A DNA stretch of 64,000 nucleotides from Eopsaltria australis (Eukaryota > Chordata > Aves > Passeriformes > Petroicidae): assembly GCA_034509425.1 (NCBI GenBank), contig JAVTVJ010001865.1:301785-365784 (forward strand), given 5' to 3'. Made by a program: the position numbers and the translations under genes. Position 1 is the stretch's first letter. Each line of letters begins with the position of its first letter. The notes under the pieces were generated by a model. It was not told the DNA's origin. It saw only the letters and a list, made by a program, of their open reading frames with translations, and did no database searches. Shown piece by piece: positions 1 to 13,400 of this stretch.

Positions 1-1483
1 AAAACTAAGTCACTTTAGCTCCATACCGAGCCTCATATATTTCATTAAATCATTTCAGAAATCTATTTATAAAATCCCAGTTACATGATTGAAGGTCTTA
101 ATTTCAGCCTGGAGAGGCTAATGGGGATATTCCTGCTAATGGGGGGAAAAAATCTGACCAAAAAAATCTTCTCATTTGAGAGAAGAATGTGTCATTCTAG
201 TTCCTAATGCTAAATTTCTAATTCTCAAAGGGAAACTGAAAATGAACACTTAAGGATCCTAACTGGTGTGTTTACTGCACAGGACTTCTACATGAGGTAT
301 AATTGGAGTTTTTGCCTTTGTAGGCCAGATAATGAATATTCCATTAAACAGGGCTCCAATTACACTTGCAAGGAAGCTGAATTGGAAATCTGTGCTATTT
401 TTAAAGACAATGCATTTTACAATAAAATTCCAGCTCAACTGGCTTAGTTTCCAAGCTGACGAGACATGTCCAGTCTTGTCAGAAACATCAGAGGGGCATG
501 AGCTTTCCACCATCCAGTACAAAATATCCTTCTCAAGAATAGCTCTCTTAGAGTTTAAGCTGTCCAAATTAGAAATGTAAAACCATCTTAAAATACACTA
601 GGACAGGAATGATGTTTGAAAGTGCTGTGTATCTACTTGATTTTCAACACAATCACTGAGAGACAGGTTAGGAGGTGCACTGGCCTGAAGCACAACATTT
701 TCCACTGCTGGAGTCTGGGATTTCTAGTTACAAGTCTGAGTCACCACTAAAGTGACAGGGAGGGACAAATGTGGAGAGACAAAGAGTAAGGGCAGATGAA
801 AAGGAAGAATGGAAAGGAAGCACAAAAAATACAAACACAAGCACAGACCCAGAAGAAAATCCGTGACAGGCAGGGTCTTTTGAAAGAAACTGCAATACTA
901 GCTCTGGTATGCTACTCTTCAGAAGATTGTTTTATCTACACCAATTTTAGCTTGTAATTCTGTCTTCCCAAGCATGCTGACACTTCCTTTAAAGTATGAA
1001 AACTGTTTCTTCACTGGTATGCATGCAAGTCCACAGCTACTACAAAATTCAGGAGACAATAAATTGTGTGAATAATTGTAAATCACATAATCTCATTATC
1101 CCACTAGGGACACAAAAATTACTGTTTTGGTAAACTTTGTATTCGTGAGGAAGTCAGAAGATTCACTTTTATGTTTAATGGGCCCCCTGACAGTTGAGTA
1201 CTTAGTAAACAGCAATCATGCAGTTCCCTTTAAATATCCCTGAAGTGAAAGAAAACAACTGCAGGTGGAAAATCTACAGCAACAGCTGTGGGCAATGCAA
1301 GGGGAGGGGGAGGGTAAAATAACATCAAAGACTGTACTGCTGATAGAATGGTTACATTCCTACCCCCTCCCTTCATTTCCTATAGCAAATAAAAATATTT
1401 CTCCTCGTTGTATTTGTGGCTTTTTGCAGACAGGGATGACCAGTAAACATCTTCATCCAGCAAACTGGTAACAACAGAGTACT
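1..1483. other. AT-rich non-coding DNA
   Basis: No coding region, RNA gene or recognisable transposon is visible. Open frames are short (about 100 codons or fewer), overlap on both strands, and show no domain or splice logic. A short purine-rich run lies near 1,300. It reads as ordinary avian intergenic or intronic sequence. Confidence 0.6.
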
Positions 1484-1514
1484 GAGAGAGAGAGAGAGAG
1501 AAAGGGAGAGAGGA
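1484..1514. repeat. (GA)n simple repeat
   Basis: About nine consecutive GA units are followed by a decayed GA-rich stretch. It lies 75 bases before an 18-base A run, so this short interval is microsatellite-prone. Confidence 0.85.
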
Positions 1515-1589
1515 GCCAATCAGTGCTTTAGAAGTGAAGAGAAGAAAGTCTGCAAGAGGACAATGGGTGGGGTTCCAGCGAAAAACACC

Positions 1590-1607
1590 AAAAAAAAAAA
1601 AAAAAAA
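1590..1607. repeat. poly(A) run
   Basis: Eighteen consecutive A residues. No gene body or target-site duplication can be seen beside it, so it is treated as a simple repeat and not as the tail of a processed pseudogene. Confidence 0.85.
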
Positions 1608-2799
1608 GCACAAGAGGGAGGGAAAATAACATAAGAATTTATAGCAAATCACAAAGCTGCTTCTAAGACTGAGGAGATGTTCTTTCTCTTTACTTCTCAA
1701 TTTTACATTGCTGTCCAATATCATGGTTTCTGCAAATGTATGCCCCCGCTTAAATAGCTAAATAGGAGCAATCTGTACCTCATGAACTAAAAAAAATATT
1801 CATTCATTTATTTTCTAAGTGTTTAATGACAAACGGTACTTACATTTCCTTTATGAAGTGGTACACAAAAACTGTGAATGTGTGTTATGTTACAAATGCT
1901 TGCATTAAATTTCCTTCAATATGGCCTCTTCTAGACCAAAGGAGGATTGTTGTGTTGTGCTTTGGGAGCTTATCCTCCTGTTATGACAGTTAAAAAAGTA
2001 ACTACAGTGTCAGAAATACCTACAAACATTCCTGAAACTGAGATAGAAGTCCCCACGGATAATCCATATCTTTGGTTCACAGGTCACTTAGGGGCACCTT
2101 TACCATTCATGATAGCATTGTCCTTGAAACATAGGTAGGAACCACTGTGTTGTGACTACATACAACACAAAAGTACAAACTCCTCGCCTGATTTTCCTGG
2201 CTAATGACCACAGCGTAAATTTATGGAATTAATGCAAAAGGCCACATTGAGACTGGGTAAATTTTACCTAGAGGAAGCATATATTTAAGCCTCCTCAAGC
2301 ACAAAATTCAACCCAGCTGCAGGATTCATGTCTGGTCTCAGTAAACACATTACAATGTACTTATTTTAGCTCTTTTAAAAATTGCTGTGCATGCCTCACC
2401 ACTGTGGTTTTAACACTGCAGAGATATCCAGCTCTTACAGAGCGAGCAAACATTTCAGTTCACTCCTAGAAAATACCTCAGAAAAGTATTCTTTTTACTG
2501 TTTCCCCCATCTTATACTGCAAGCTGAGCAAAGAATGGTTTGGTGTTGGTCTGGAGGTTTTGTAAGTCTCTTTTGAGCACTTATGGTTGATCCAAGATCA
2601 AAATTCTCAGTAGAAGTAATCCTTTCATGCTAAAATCCATACAGTATTGCTGCAAGCTTTGTGCCCAACAGAAGACTCATTCAGGCAGCGTTACCACTGG
2701 GACTACTGAAAATTACTTTGCAAGGTAATTGTGGTGCAGGACGGGCTTGCGTTACCATTTTGCTCGCAGCGTTTAAAGGAAATGCAGAAGTATGGTTTA
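1608..2799. other. non-coding DNA upstream of the CpG island
   Basis: AT-rich sequence grading into GC-rich sequence after about 2,690. No gene or repeat family is recognised. If the island to the right is a promoter firing leftward, a first exon could lie here, but no convincing start codon plus splice donor was found. Confidence 0.5.
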
Positions 2800-2864
2800 C
2801 AGGATCGGAGGCGCTCTGCAGGAGTGGAAAGCGAGCGGCGCAGGCAGCGCACGCCCTGCGGCAG

Positions 2865-2883
2865 TGACCGGCAGTAACCCCGC
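2865..2883 (+). repeat. 19-base direct repeat, copy 1
   Basis: The motif TGACCGGCAGTAACCCCGC is found here and again, without mismatch, at 3,225-3,243, exactly 360 bases away. About 25 bases upstream of each copy are also loosely similar (GGCAGCGC followed by a GC-rich stretch). This suggests an old local duplication of about 45 bases of which only the 19-base core stayed identical. Confidence 0.85.
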
Positions 2884-3224
2884 TCTCAGCCACCCTCGGC
2901 GAGCAGCGAAAACACGCGCTCCCCTTGCCAGCGTTTGGGATGAGCAAGCTCCGGGGTATCCACAGTGAGAGTCCTGCGAACACACAGCCTCTCGGCTGCA
3001 AAATAGGTGGTGGTCGTGGGAACAGGGAGGGAGCCGAGCTGACGAACGTAACACGCAGCGGCTCCTGCTGCACGGGAGAGTCCGCGCCCCTGCTTAAGTG
3101 ACACCGCCACCTGCGTGGCTTCCCGGGGGAAAGGCTGAGAGCCTGGGGGGCACTGGGGCAGCAGCTGGGCTCGGGGTGTGTGGCCGGAGGAGCAGGCTCG
3201 GCAGCGCTCGGCGCTCGGGTAGCC

Positions 3225-3243
3225 TGACCGGCAGTAACCCCGC
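3225..3243 (+). repeat. 19-base direct repeat, copy 2
   Basis: Perfect second copy of the motif at 2,865-2,883, inside the same CpG island and just before a run of GCAGCAGCG. Perfect retention of the core with diverged flanks would fit a protein-binding site, but that is inference. Confidence 0.85.
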
Positions 3244-4194
3244 AGCAGCGCCGCCGCCAAGTAGGTGAAAAGTAACTCGGAGTCATCGCCCGCGGGAAGC
3301 GCTTCCCCCGCCCCGCCTGGCCCGCGGGGACGGGGGGGCTGCCGGCGTGGGGGCAGGAAATGCGGGGGGGCAGAACACAGCTACAGACGGGGGATGGGGC
3401 GACAACGGAACAGGGGGTGCTGGTATCGTAGCACAAAGGAGCCAGCGTCCCCTCCTTCTGCCGGTCCCTCTCCCCTCCCGAAGCGCCTCGTCCATGGGAA
3501 GAAAAGTGGTTGGTACATGCGTTTGCTGGGGTGAAGGAGATGGGCGGACCGGAGCCCCGTGCCTGCCCTTTCTGCCCCCATCCGTCCCATAGCTGCTGGG
3601 ATGGGGGCGAGGGGTGCAAAGGGAACCCCCGGGCAAGGGGAAACAGCGCTCTGCTTCCACCACCTTCCCACCAGCGCCCCCGTCCCGAGAGACCTGCGGC
3701 CAGCCCGGGCTGCACAAGGGTCGGGCTGCCACGTCCCTCTCAGACACGAGTCGTGCTCCGGTCACATGTGCTGCTGCCGCTCAAACCCAAACCCAGCCCC
3801 AGCCTCCAGGCGGCCGCGCACCGCGCTGCCGAGCCCGGCACCAGCTGCGGCCGCCTTTCCTTTGTGAGCCACTCTGTGCAGACCTTTATTGCTAGCAGCA
3901 AGGCTGTATTTAGTAACTTTAATAAATTATTGGTATTTGAACTGATTTTTATCTCTAAGGCGACAGAGACAAGACAAACGGCGTCTCTTTAGACTTACTT
4001 TTTAGTTGTTTAGGATCTCCCTTAAGGAGCTGTGGGTAATTCATGCTGCTGCTGCTGCTAACACAGACAGGCTCTGCCCTCCATATTCGTTTCCAGCATA
4101 TGAAAGAGAGCCATCCACTCTCATATACATATAATAGTATGTTTATGTATATAACCAGCATCTTAGGTGCTAGACTTCGTAGTCCTAAGCATCT

Positions 4195-4345
4195 TCACGG
4201 CGGACTGCGGTAGGGACCGAAAACCATTCCGAGGAGAGGGGTGCCCCGGGCCAGCTGCTGTGCTGCCGCGGGGCCAGCCAGCAGAGGTGTGACTGGGGCG
4301 ACACAGCATCGTGCCCGGGGCAGGACCGGAGCGCTCCAGCTGGGC
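4195..4345. promoter_or_regulatory. second short GC/CpG-rich block
   Basis: A separate block of about 150 bases rich in GC and CpG lies downstream of the main island, separated from it by about 320 AT-rich bases that contain a short GCT repeat near 4,045. It may be the shore of the same promoter region. No coding content is supported. Confidence 0.45.
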
Positions 4346-4434
4346 AGCTGCCTGATCTGTAAACAGCCACACAAGGAAATTAAAATCCCACAGGGAAGCT
4401 AATAAATCTCCAGCCGTTTTTGTTTTTGGGTTTG

Positions 4435-4456
4435 TTTTTTTTTTTTTTTTTTTTTT
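4435..4456. repeat. poly(T) run
   Basis: Twenty-two consecutive T residues, preceded by T-rich sequence and followed by a CTTT-rich stretch. Simple repeat. Confidence 0.85.
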
Positions 4457-7400
4457 CTTTCTTCCTTCACGCAGCGCTGTAGGGGGTATTTGTTTTGTAA
4501 AACATTGGGAGGAGAGTGGCTACTGTCAATAATGTCATGGCACAGGTGCTGTAATAGAGACAGGCTTGCAGCATCGCACAGTCTGTCTTTATCTCCTCTT
4601 CCTCCTTTGGAATTTAATTCCTACTAACTGTGAATAACTTACTGCAGTTATTTCAAGCTTCAAATGGTACTACAGTTTACAGAGCACAAAGAGCACTGGT
4701 GTTTAATATCTTTTGAGCTTTGAGTATATGAATGATAGGAGATAGTGATTATTATAACCAAACAAAAATACAGTGCCAGGGATTCTGCAGGTGCTTTACA
4801 GCTGTACATAAACCTATATGAGTGAAAACCTTGGTTGGTGCACCCTACATAACCACTTCCGCCCTTTGTAAACACAACGTATAAGAGATGGTCGGGCAGA
4901 TTTCACCTTGAAACATGCATTTCACTGCATATTAGGCCTTTGCCTGATTGAACTATTTGTCTTAAACTGAGTAGGTGTGGTGACAGCAACAACATGTAGA
5001 AAACATCATGCCATTACTCAATACAGTAAACCTTTGTATCAATTACATCTTCTGTTTTCAGTGTAGAGAGATAGTCTACTTTTTTGAAAGACTGACATGA
5101 CGATGTTTCTTTTATAATGAAAACTCACTGCACACTTGGCTTTTTTTATTCCTAGGTCTACTAGTCTTCTTTGCAGATGCCTCAGAAACAATTGTTCCAG
5201 GTACTATGCCAGTCCTAAGGAAGATAAATGTGTTTAACCTCACAGAACAAAGGGCTCTCCCACAACCTGAACACGCTGAAACAAAACACAGCTGCCCCAG
5301 AGGACAACACAGGGGGGCTGCAAGGATATTTCAGTAGAGGAGGAAACATAAAGCTGGTATGAACCTTCAAATTGTGCAGGAAAAAATGCATTATTTCAAA
5401 ACCCTTTATGTTTGACCAGGCATTTGACAATGGCATTCCTAAAAGCATACCATTTCTGTCTTGCAGCACCCTGAGAAGTGCTAGATACCTCACAGAACAA
5501 TCTGAAAGTAAGTTCTGGCTTGAAGTGTTTACAATCCATTTTCCTAACACCGAAGCAGGTGATCTTAAATTCAGTCCCAAGTGGTAAATGGCAGATATTT
5601 TATAATTTCATTTCAGAATGCTGTTTCAGAATTGGGTTAACAGAAAACTTCTCCAAGTGTTCACCTTGCTTTGCTCCCTGAATGCATGGTTAAATTTTTA
5701 CCAAAGCCAGTAAGAGAGGAGTTGATCTTGCCCGATTTACTCCTGAAAATCTCAGTTATTAGGAATTGAAGTTTATCAGTTGGATACCAGTAAAGTTGCA
5801 ATCTAACTTTAATGTTAGGACCTGTTATCCCTGTTACACAGCAAAAGCTTGGCCTGACCTCTCCCATTAAAATTAGACCCTCCATTAAGTATGTTTAGTT
5901 AAAGCACACCTTTGTTTTCATGACCTTAAGATGGATCATGCCTCATTGCAGCTACTTAAGTGTTGTGCTGCTGATTTTGCCTTCTGTCAAACTTACTTTT
6001 TCCTGCTGTGGCTTTTCCCAGTGTTTTGACTTTCGGAAGGCCCCTGGAACATAAGGATGATCTACTCACATGCCTGTCCTTTATGTTGACAGTTGAGTCA
6101 GGCAGACACAGAAGAATATCTGGAAAAGCATGAGAAAGGAAGGTAGGCATGCAAGAGAGTCACAGAATGGAAATTAAATACAGGCCTCAGTTCACATCTG
6201 GCAACTTAAAAGTGCTAGATTTTAGGCCTAGATCCTCATGCCCTGTTGAGCTCTGCTGAGAAGAGAGGGTGCAGCTCTTTTCATAGCCCCACCCCCCAAC
6301 CATGGAGCTGCCTACTGCTCAGTGGGGATTGAGCTGCCTGGGAAATCTGGCAATTTCATTTCTCTGGAGTTTTTTAGTACTGAGCTGTTAAAAAATCTGT
6401 CCTACATAATGTTAAATGTATTCTGCAACACAGCACATTATTCTTGATGAAGTCATATGGATGCTAGGCTGAAAATTTGCCTCTAATTTGCTCTAAGTAT
6501 ACCGCCTGCTTTCAAACGTAAGGTGAATGACTTATTGTAACCCCAGATTGGTTTCAACACCAAGTGATTAAGCCGTGACATCGAGACAAAGTAAATTAAG
6601 GAAGTGGTTTCACAGAACAGGCTGACACATGACAGGCACAGAACTAATTCTGTAGCAAAAGAGGGGTGAGTCATGCCTCTGCTACATGTGCTTTGGTTAA
6701 ATTCCTGTGGATCTGTATCTCTTGTACATATGAAAACATGAGGAAAGGGGCTAAGCTTTCACACCATACCTGTGTATAACAATACTACTGTAGCAGTATC
6801 TACTTTCAAACATTTCTCCCCATTGAACATCTCTCTTACCTTAGGGGAGCTATAACTTTCCCCTCTACTGCTGCTTTCTCCCAGAGACAGAGAAAGCTGT
6901 ATCTCCAAAATCATGACAAGTTTTCAGTGGCTCAGCAGGCCAGCACTTTTCTTTAATGGTCATCTGTCATATCCCCAAACTTACATGGATTCCTTATCTT
7001 TTATAGCTCCAAAAAATGAGAACCAGATTCCAAAACCACACCCTGGTCAGCTCAGGGGAGCAGATTCACCATTATTAGTTGACAGATTCAACCCTTACCC
7101 CTAGAGGTAGCTCCATTCTGGAGAGATGCAAAACAGTCATCTTGTTCTTTGTTATGAATAGATGAAGTCTGACTGATACAAATAGGTGGAGTCTGGTGAG
7201 CACATGCCCTTCATATTCTTCAGTCTACCCCCAGTCTGTGCTTGCTGAGATAATCATCCCATCTCAAGTGAGTTCAGTGTAGAAGGAGATTATGACACCT
7301 ATTGGCTAAATATCTCTTGGAGGCATCTGCTTTTTGCTTTTACTTTTTTTTTAATGTACAGTGTTCCTAGTACTGCAGCTATATGGGCATTTACTGTGCC

Positions 7401-10400
7401 AGTTTAGATAGGAAAGAGACTGGAATGCAAGTGACCAAACTAAAGGAGATGGCAGTGTTAAGTAAGATGTCTGACTTTGCTTCTTCCAGATGCCTGCTCA
7501 CTTTAGCATTACTCAGGAAACAAGTCAAGGAAGCATGTCTCTACCTCTTCCCTGAAGTATTTGTACCATAATTGCAGCTGCTCTGTTGGATTATCCTCAG
7601 TTTATGCCAGAAGGTCCTGTCAGACAGTCACAAAATGTGTTCTATAAAGGATCACTGCGCACTGAGAATTCTCCAGTTCCCTGACCTTCACATGGCTGCT
7701 GCACTAGAAGCAGCTGTACTTTCATGCTTCTCATTGATCTAGCATGCAAGTATCCACTCTGCTACAGCCACTCCTTGCATTTTACATGTCTGATCTTTCC
7801 AAGTTCTTCCCCAAAGACTGTGAGATCTCATTTGTACTGAGAGTGCTTGCTTTTTCTGAATGGACTTAGCCTTTCCTCCTTCTTCCTTAGCAAAGCCCCT
7901 AGGTACCAGCTGCTTTTAAATAGATTGACATTGAGCTTCTGTTGGTTCTAGGTGTAGCCAATGTTGGCAGCCTGTCGTGGCACAGAGCACACACTGCTTT
8001 TGTGCACACTTAGGGTATTTCTATTTCTTACCTCAGTCTTCTGTTCTCATGTATGCTCTGTGTTCTGCTGTTAGAGAACTTCCTCCATTTCAGCCTAGAA
8101 GTGGCTGCATTCTGCTGGGTGATAAAGCAGCATGCAGCATTTGTGTAATATCTCTGAACTAAAGTAACCCCAATGGAGAACTCTTTCATTATTGTGAGTG
8201 CTGGAAGAGACCACACAGCAGAACCAGATCTTCCCACACTGAGTTACAAAAAAAAAAAGGGAAATGCAAAATCCTGTTTTCAGCATTAAACAGACAAAAA
8301 AGGCATCTGATTTGCAAGGTAATACATCCTAGAGGGGGCAAGGGACAGCTGGGTTCTGAAACATGCTGGCATCACTTTGGAACTAACGTTCTACTTGTTA
8401 GATGCAAATGTAAGGAATTTTCCAGGGATGGAAGAGCCAAATTTTAAAAGCTATTTCAGTGTTATGGAAAATCTCCCTAAGAGCTTATCAGCCTCTTCAG
8501 ACTCCTAAGCACTCTGTGCTTCCTCTCAGAGGCACATATGGTTCTCCAGCCTGGATATGGAGATACTCTGGCAAACGGGTTCCTGTAGTTCTCCCTAGTG
8601 TACTAGCAGTATCATCTCACGATGCTCATCTTAAGAGTGCTTTCAGCAAATTTTGACAAGAATTTTGCTGTGAGTGAACCAACAGGACTTTACTGACACA
8701 ACAGCTTGTAGGTTTTCATTTGCCTGTAAAGGCTGTGAGTGTCTTAAAGGCTCTCCTCTAAAATGAAATCCAAAACTAGTTTAGGAGCCAAAGGCTTTTG
8801 AAGTATCTCCTTTGCAATAGCAACAAACCAGGCAGAAACAGAAGAGCTTTCAAATATGAATGTTCACATAATCTCACCTCAGGCAGAATTTTAGCCCTAA
8901 ATTTACTGACTACATTCTCTAATAGCAATCCTGATGAAGGCAGAGACCTACCAAATCAAAGTAACAGCTGTTTCCTTTGGAGTTTTTTCTCACTGTGTGA
9001 TTTTGCAAACAAACTAGAAGGACAGCCTTTTGAAAACTAAACAGGATTTGTGGAGAGAACTGTTTAGAGAAAGCTCAGTTGCTTTGCTGGGCAGAGTGAT
9101 TTCGAAGACTGAAGGCACCCTGCAACCAGCTGCCTGATCCTTGTTTAGGAGCTAGAAGCAGTTTTCTTGAAGAAGTTCAAGAGTGCAACAGTCACAGGCA
9201 TTGCCTTTATTATTTTGAGATTGAGGCTAAACTTCAGTTCAAAGACTCTGAACTCACTGTGCAAAGAGAAGTCAAATTCAAACAACCATGGCACACTGTC
9301 TCCAGAAGAGGTTGAGACTGGTTTTACCTGCTAGACTCATATGTGGCATCCCACAGTCATTTGACCTATATCCTTGCCCTCACCTCAGCCAAACACTCTC
9401 CTTCAAGTTCCAAACCCCCTTGCTTTAAATGGTGCAAGGTCAATACCCAGTAGTCCAAACATCTGAGTGCTTCCCTGAGTGCCTTTACACTCTGGTGAAT
9501 GGTGGAAAGGGAAGAGCCATAAAGATTTGCCTGTCAGCCAAGGGTGGGTTGATGGCATGCTGTTTCAATTTGACCTAGTCTTCAGCCTGAGCTGCATTGG
9601 TACATCTGGCCATTGCTGCTGGGTTTTATAATTAAATAAGCATTTGAATCACTGGTACAGAATTAGGAGGATGGAACAGGGAGAACGGTGCAAACATCTC
9701 TTATACTCTCCTGGTGCTGAGATTAGTAGTTAGTCTCTTTATTCCAAACAAAGCAAATTTATTCAAAACCCAGGTAACTGCTAGCAAAGATAAGGGAAGG
9801 TTTGGCCCTTGCTGCAGTCCCTTGATACTTTTCTATTTCAGGTATATGCATTATGGGATTACAGCATGCACTACAACCTTCCTTTCTCCAACATAATCCT
9901 TCACAGCTGCCAGCATATAAGCATGCCAAAACAGGGGCAGAGCCTCTAGCTACATATCAAGGTGGGCAGAAAAAGAGTCACTTAACCATAGACTCCAGAT
10001 CTGCCTTGAGCAACAAGTTCCCATGGATTTGTGCTTTTTCCCTCTTCTGCCCCACCATGAGCTTGGCTTATTTCACGAGTCACAATCACATAAATAGGTT
10101 TGTCCAACTCACAGATACAACTCCTGGAATGTCTATGAATATTAAATAAAAAGAATAGATTATAATAATTTCCTTCTCCTGAATAAATGAGTCAGTCCCC
10201 TAAAGCAAATTCCTATCACTCTTCCTGTCTGGTTGCATTTATCTAAATATAATATCTGCAGCACTTACCATGTGCACATCATTATTTAGGGAGTTTTGTT
10301 AAAAAAGGTTCCATCTATTAGTGTCAGCCTCACTGACCTGATGTGTGTCTATCATGGCTCATTAATCACACATTAAAGACATGTGGGTGCGGTCAAGTTT

Positions 10401-13400
10401 AGTCCTGGAGCAGGTTCTACCTCAGCGGGTTTGAATGTCACTTCCCGTTGGGATCATTTATTTCCAGAGGAAAGTAACACCTTAGGCTTTTCAGGAGGTT
10501 TCATTATCTTTCACATTTTACCCTTCACTTCATCTAAGTTTCAGTCATCCCTCCCCTTCCTGTTGCAAACGTGGTTTCCCTGAAGTCACAGTTCATGGCA
10601 TCAGCCAGAAGGAGCACTAGAGAACAACTTGTGATGTTTTTGGCAGTCCAACAGTGTTGCTTCTGTGAAAAATAATAGGCTTGTGAGCTCAGCTTCTGCA
10701 TGTTTTCTGTCCTTAACCCTCAGAAGTAATTGTCATCTTTCTAAGTTTTATTCACAGTCTCCAGAATACGTCGGGGCAGGGGTGAGGGGGGTGAGGGTGA
10801 GGAGCAGATGGCATAAATGCCATAGATTAGTTTTACAAATAATTTAAATTTGCGTATTTGTTGGAGTCACAAGTTCTACTGGAGAACTTCTGCAATTAGG
10901 CAACAAGAACATGTGTCTCAGATCTTAAACTGTTTGAAAACCTGATTTTTGGCCAGCACAGATTTGTGCTTTTTATAACAGATATTATAACAGTTTCCTG
11001 ATTTTATACACATATAGGACATTAAAGTAAGTTCATCCATGTCTATCAGGAGTAAGCAGGCCCACTAATATTGTGTGAGACCAGTTTAGACTACATGTAT
11101 CATCAAGCTTTTAATTTTCCATTGTGAGAAATAAACAAATCTTAGGTTTTGCAAGTACTTATGCTATGAAAATCTAACTGTGAGACTGTTTCTGGGAAGT
11201 GTTAAAAAAAGCTGTGAATGTGTCAAAAATTAGTTTTTCTTAGACTCTGGAGATACATTTCTGGAGCTGTCCTTTATCCTGGCTATTAATTCACCTCTGG
11301 TGTTTCAGGAGAAAAGATTTAGGAACGTGGGAACTCTCTAAGGTAAATCAAAATATAGAGCACACAACTGCATGTCTTGAGAACCCAAAGGCTCCATGGA
11401 TATCACTTCAGCATCTTCTCATTCCTCACACATGTGTTTGCTATCCAACCTGTCCCCTCTAGACTGGCCCTGTCTTATTATTCCATACAGCTGCTAGCAC
11501 CACGAGGGTTTTATTTAATGGGCCTCTCTAAACAGGCCATTTTTAATGAGCCTATATATGGAGTATATATATAATCATACGGAAATTTATTTACAAGTCC
11601 TGTAGAAATAGTTTTATTATTGGTTTTGATCAGTGTCAGACAAATAGAGAGACCACCTTCATCTAGATGTTCCACAGAAACAGATGCCATTAAGATAGAC
11701 AAGAATTAAAAACCTCTCTGTATTACTAGTAACCCTAAATAATGAAAGAAACAGTGGTACTCAGTCTTCTTCTAGTTGTGTGTAACAGTTTATGAAATAT
11801 TAATAAACAGAATGCTTAGGATTTAGACATATTTTCAGTTTTGGCATGATGTATTATGTGAAGTTCTAAACTGGAGGTGGTTCTTTTGAGTCATAAAATG
11901 GAATCATATGAGGACAACACGTTACAAATAGAGTAAAAGCTTTGTTAGGAAATTTTTCTCCTTTTAAGCCTTGTCTTTTACCTGTTAGTCATTAATATTC
12001 CTATAATGACTTTTATTCCTTAATTTATGTTCCAAGGATATTTTGGTCTGTCTCTAAAAAGCAAACATTTAGCCTGAACATATGCCAAAATTTTAACATC
12101 CATCTTCTGTTTGACATAGATCAGTGCAAACACTGTCTTATTCTTTGCATTAAATACTGCCTATCAACTATTTAACTTCTCCAGTTTTAGAAGCATTGCA
12201 TATTCAAACTGCTTTTATAATTCCAAACTGAAAACTGGTATTGAATAAAATTGTAAAAAATACTAAACTCACAGTTTTATAAAAATCATATTAGGTGGAG
12301 AGAATAAAGAATTTATCCACAAAAATCTGGAGATTTTTAATAACTAAATACAGTACTGAAGCTAATATATTGGGAGAGAAATTTTTTTGTTTGATTCTAT
12401 TTTTTCACCATGGAGTTCACCATTATATTATTTGACTAGCTCTATTAAAAGACAATTGTATAAAAATAGAAAAAAGCAATTATTTTTAATCACCCTATTT
12501 ATTCATTTGTCTGAGAATAGTAAAATCAGATTATTCAATAGTAAAATCAGATATTCACTTTGTATCTACATGTCAAAGATAAATCATTCTGCAAGTCGTC
12601 CATGAGATAATGGTGGTTACTGAATTAAAAAATAAAATAATAATCTTCCCTCTGAAGACATACTGTAATTAGGTCTTCTTACTCTTTTACAATTAAATCC
12701 AAGTTTTTAGCCTGTCACAAATTTTTGCAAGGATGAGTCTGTCTTGAGAGTGTCATTTTGGTACAGCTTGTAATTTTAATCATTTCTATATATGCTATTT
12801 TAAAAGGTGAGTTGATTTTACTATGAGTACTTGATTAGAAAGAAAGAGCCTGGGTCCCCTTCTACCCACAAAGTCTTTAAGCAAGGGTGGCCTACCCTTA
12901 AGGGCTTGAACAGACTGTGCATTCTAAGTGCAGTTCTTGCACTACAGACAGTAATACATTGCACAGGTGGAGACTGCTGGTTATCCAGGCCCACACACAA
13001 TGTGTGAAATCAGCCAAGAAGTGTTTCAGTGAGTTTTGAATTGCCTTGAGGTCCATAGGCTAACCCATCCTAACTCCACCTAGAACGGTCTGATCAGCTG
13101 CTGGTGATCAGTATTATCATCTGCCTGTGAGCAACCCTGGAAAACTCTGCCCCCTTGATCCTCCATGGTTGGTTCTGTGCTTCTTCTGTTCCTCCACCAC
13201 ATGAAAACTGTTACGTGTTTCATGTTGCCAAGAGGCTGGGTATCCCCTGCTTTCAGCTTATATTAATGTGAATAATTGCAGTATTTTTGTTTTTACAGAT
13301 TATCCCCTGTAAAAGTCTATTCATGTAGTAACTGTTCCCTTATTTCCTCTTTCCAGAAAAATATCTGAAATAACTCTCTGCTGGTACTGATCTAGGCTGA

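Larger units (their letters stand above)
2800..3870. promoter_or_regulatory. CpG island, probable host promoter or first-exon region
   Basis: Base composition changes abruptly from AT-rich to strongly GC-rich with many CpG dinucleotides, unlike nearly all the rest of the window outside the retroviral elements. SP1-type GC boxes are visible, the clearest being CCCCGCCCCGCC at 3,306-3,317. A 19-base motif occurs twice inside it. In vertebrates such islands usually mark promoters. Long open frames on both strands here, up to 344 codons, are expected from GC richness because stop codons are AT-rich; none shows a known domain. The direction of transcription and the gene cannot be told from the sequence alone. 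Confidence 0.7.

Noticed and set aside
2681..3715. A 344-codon minus-strand frame and several overlapping frames in the CpG island
   Set aside because: GC-rich DNA lacks stop codons by chance; several overlapping frames on both strands are open together and none shows a domain.
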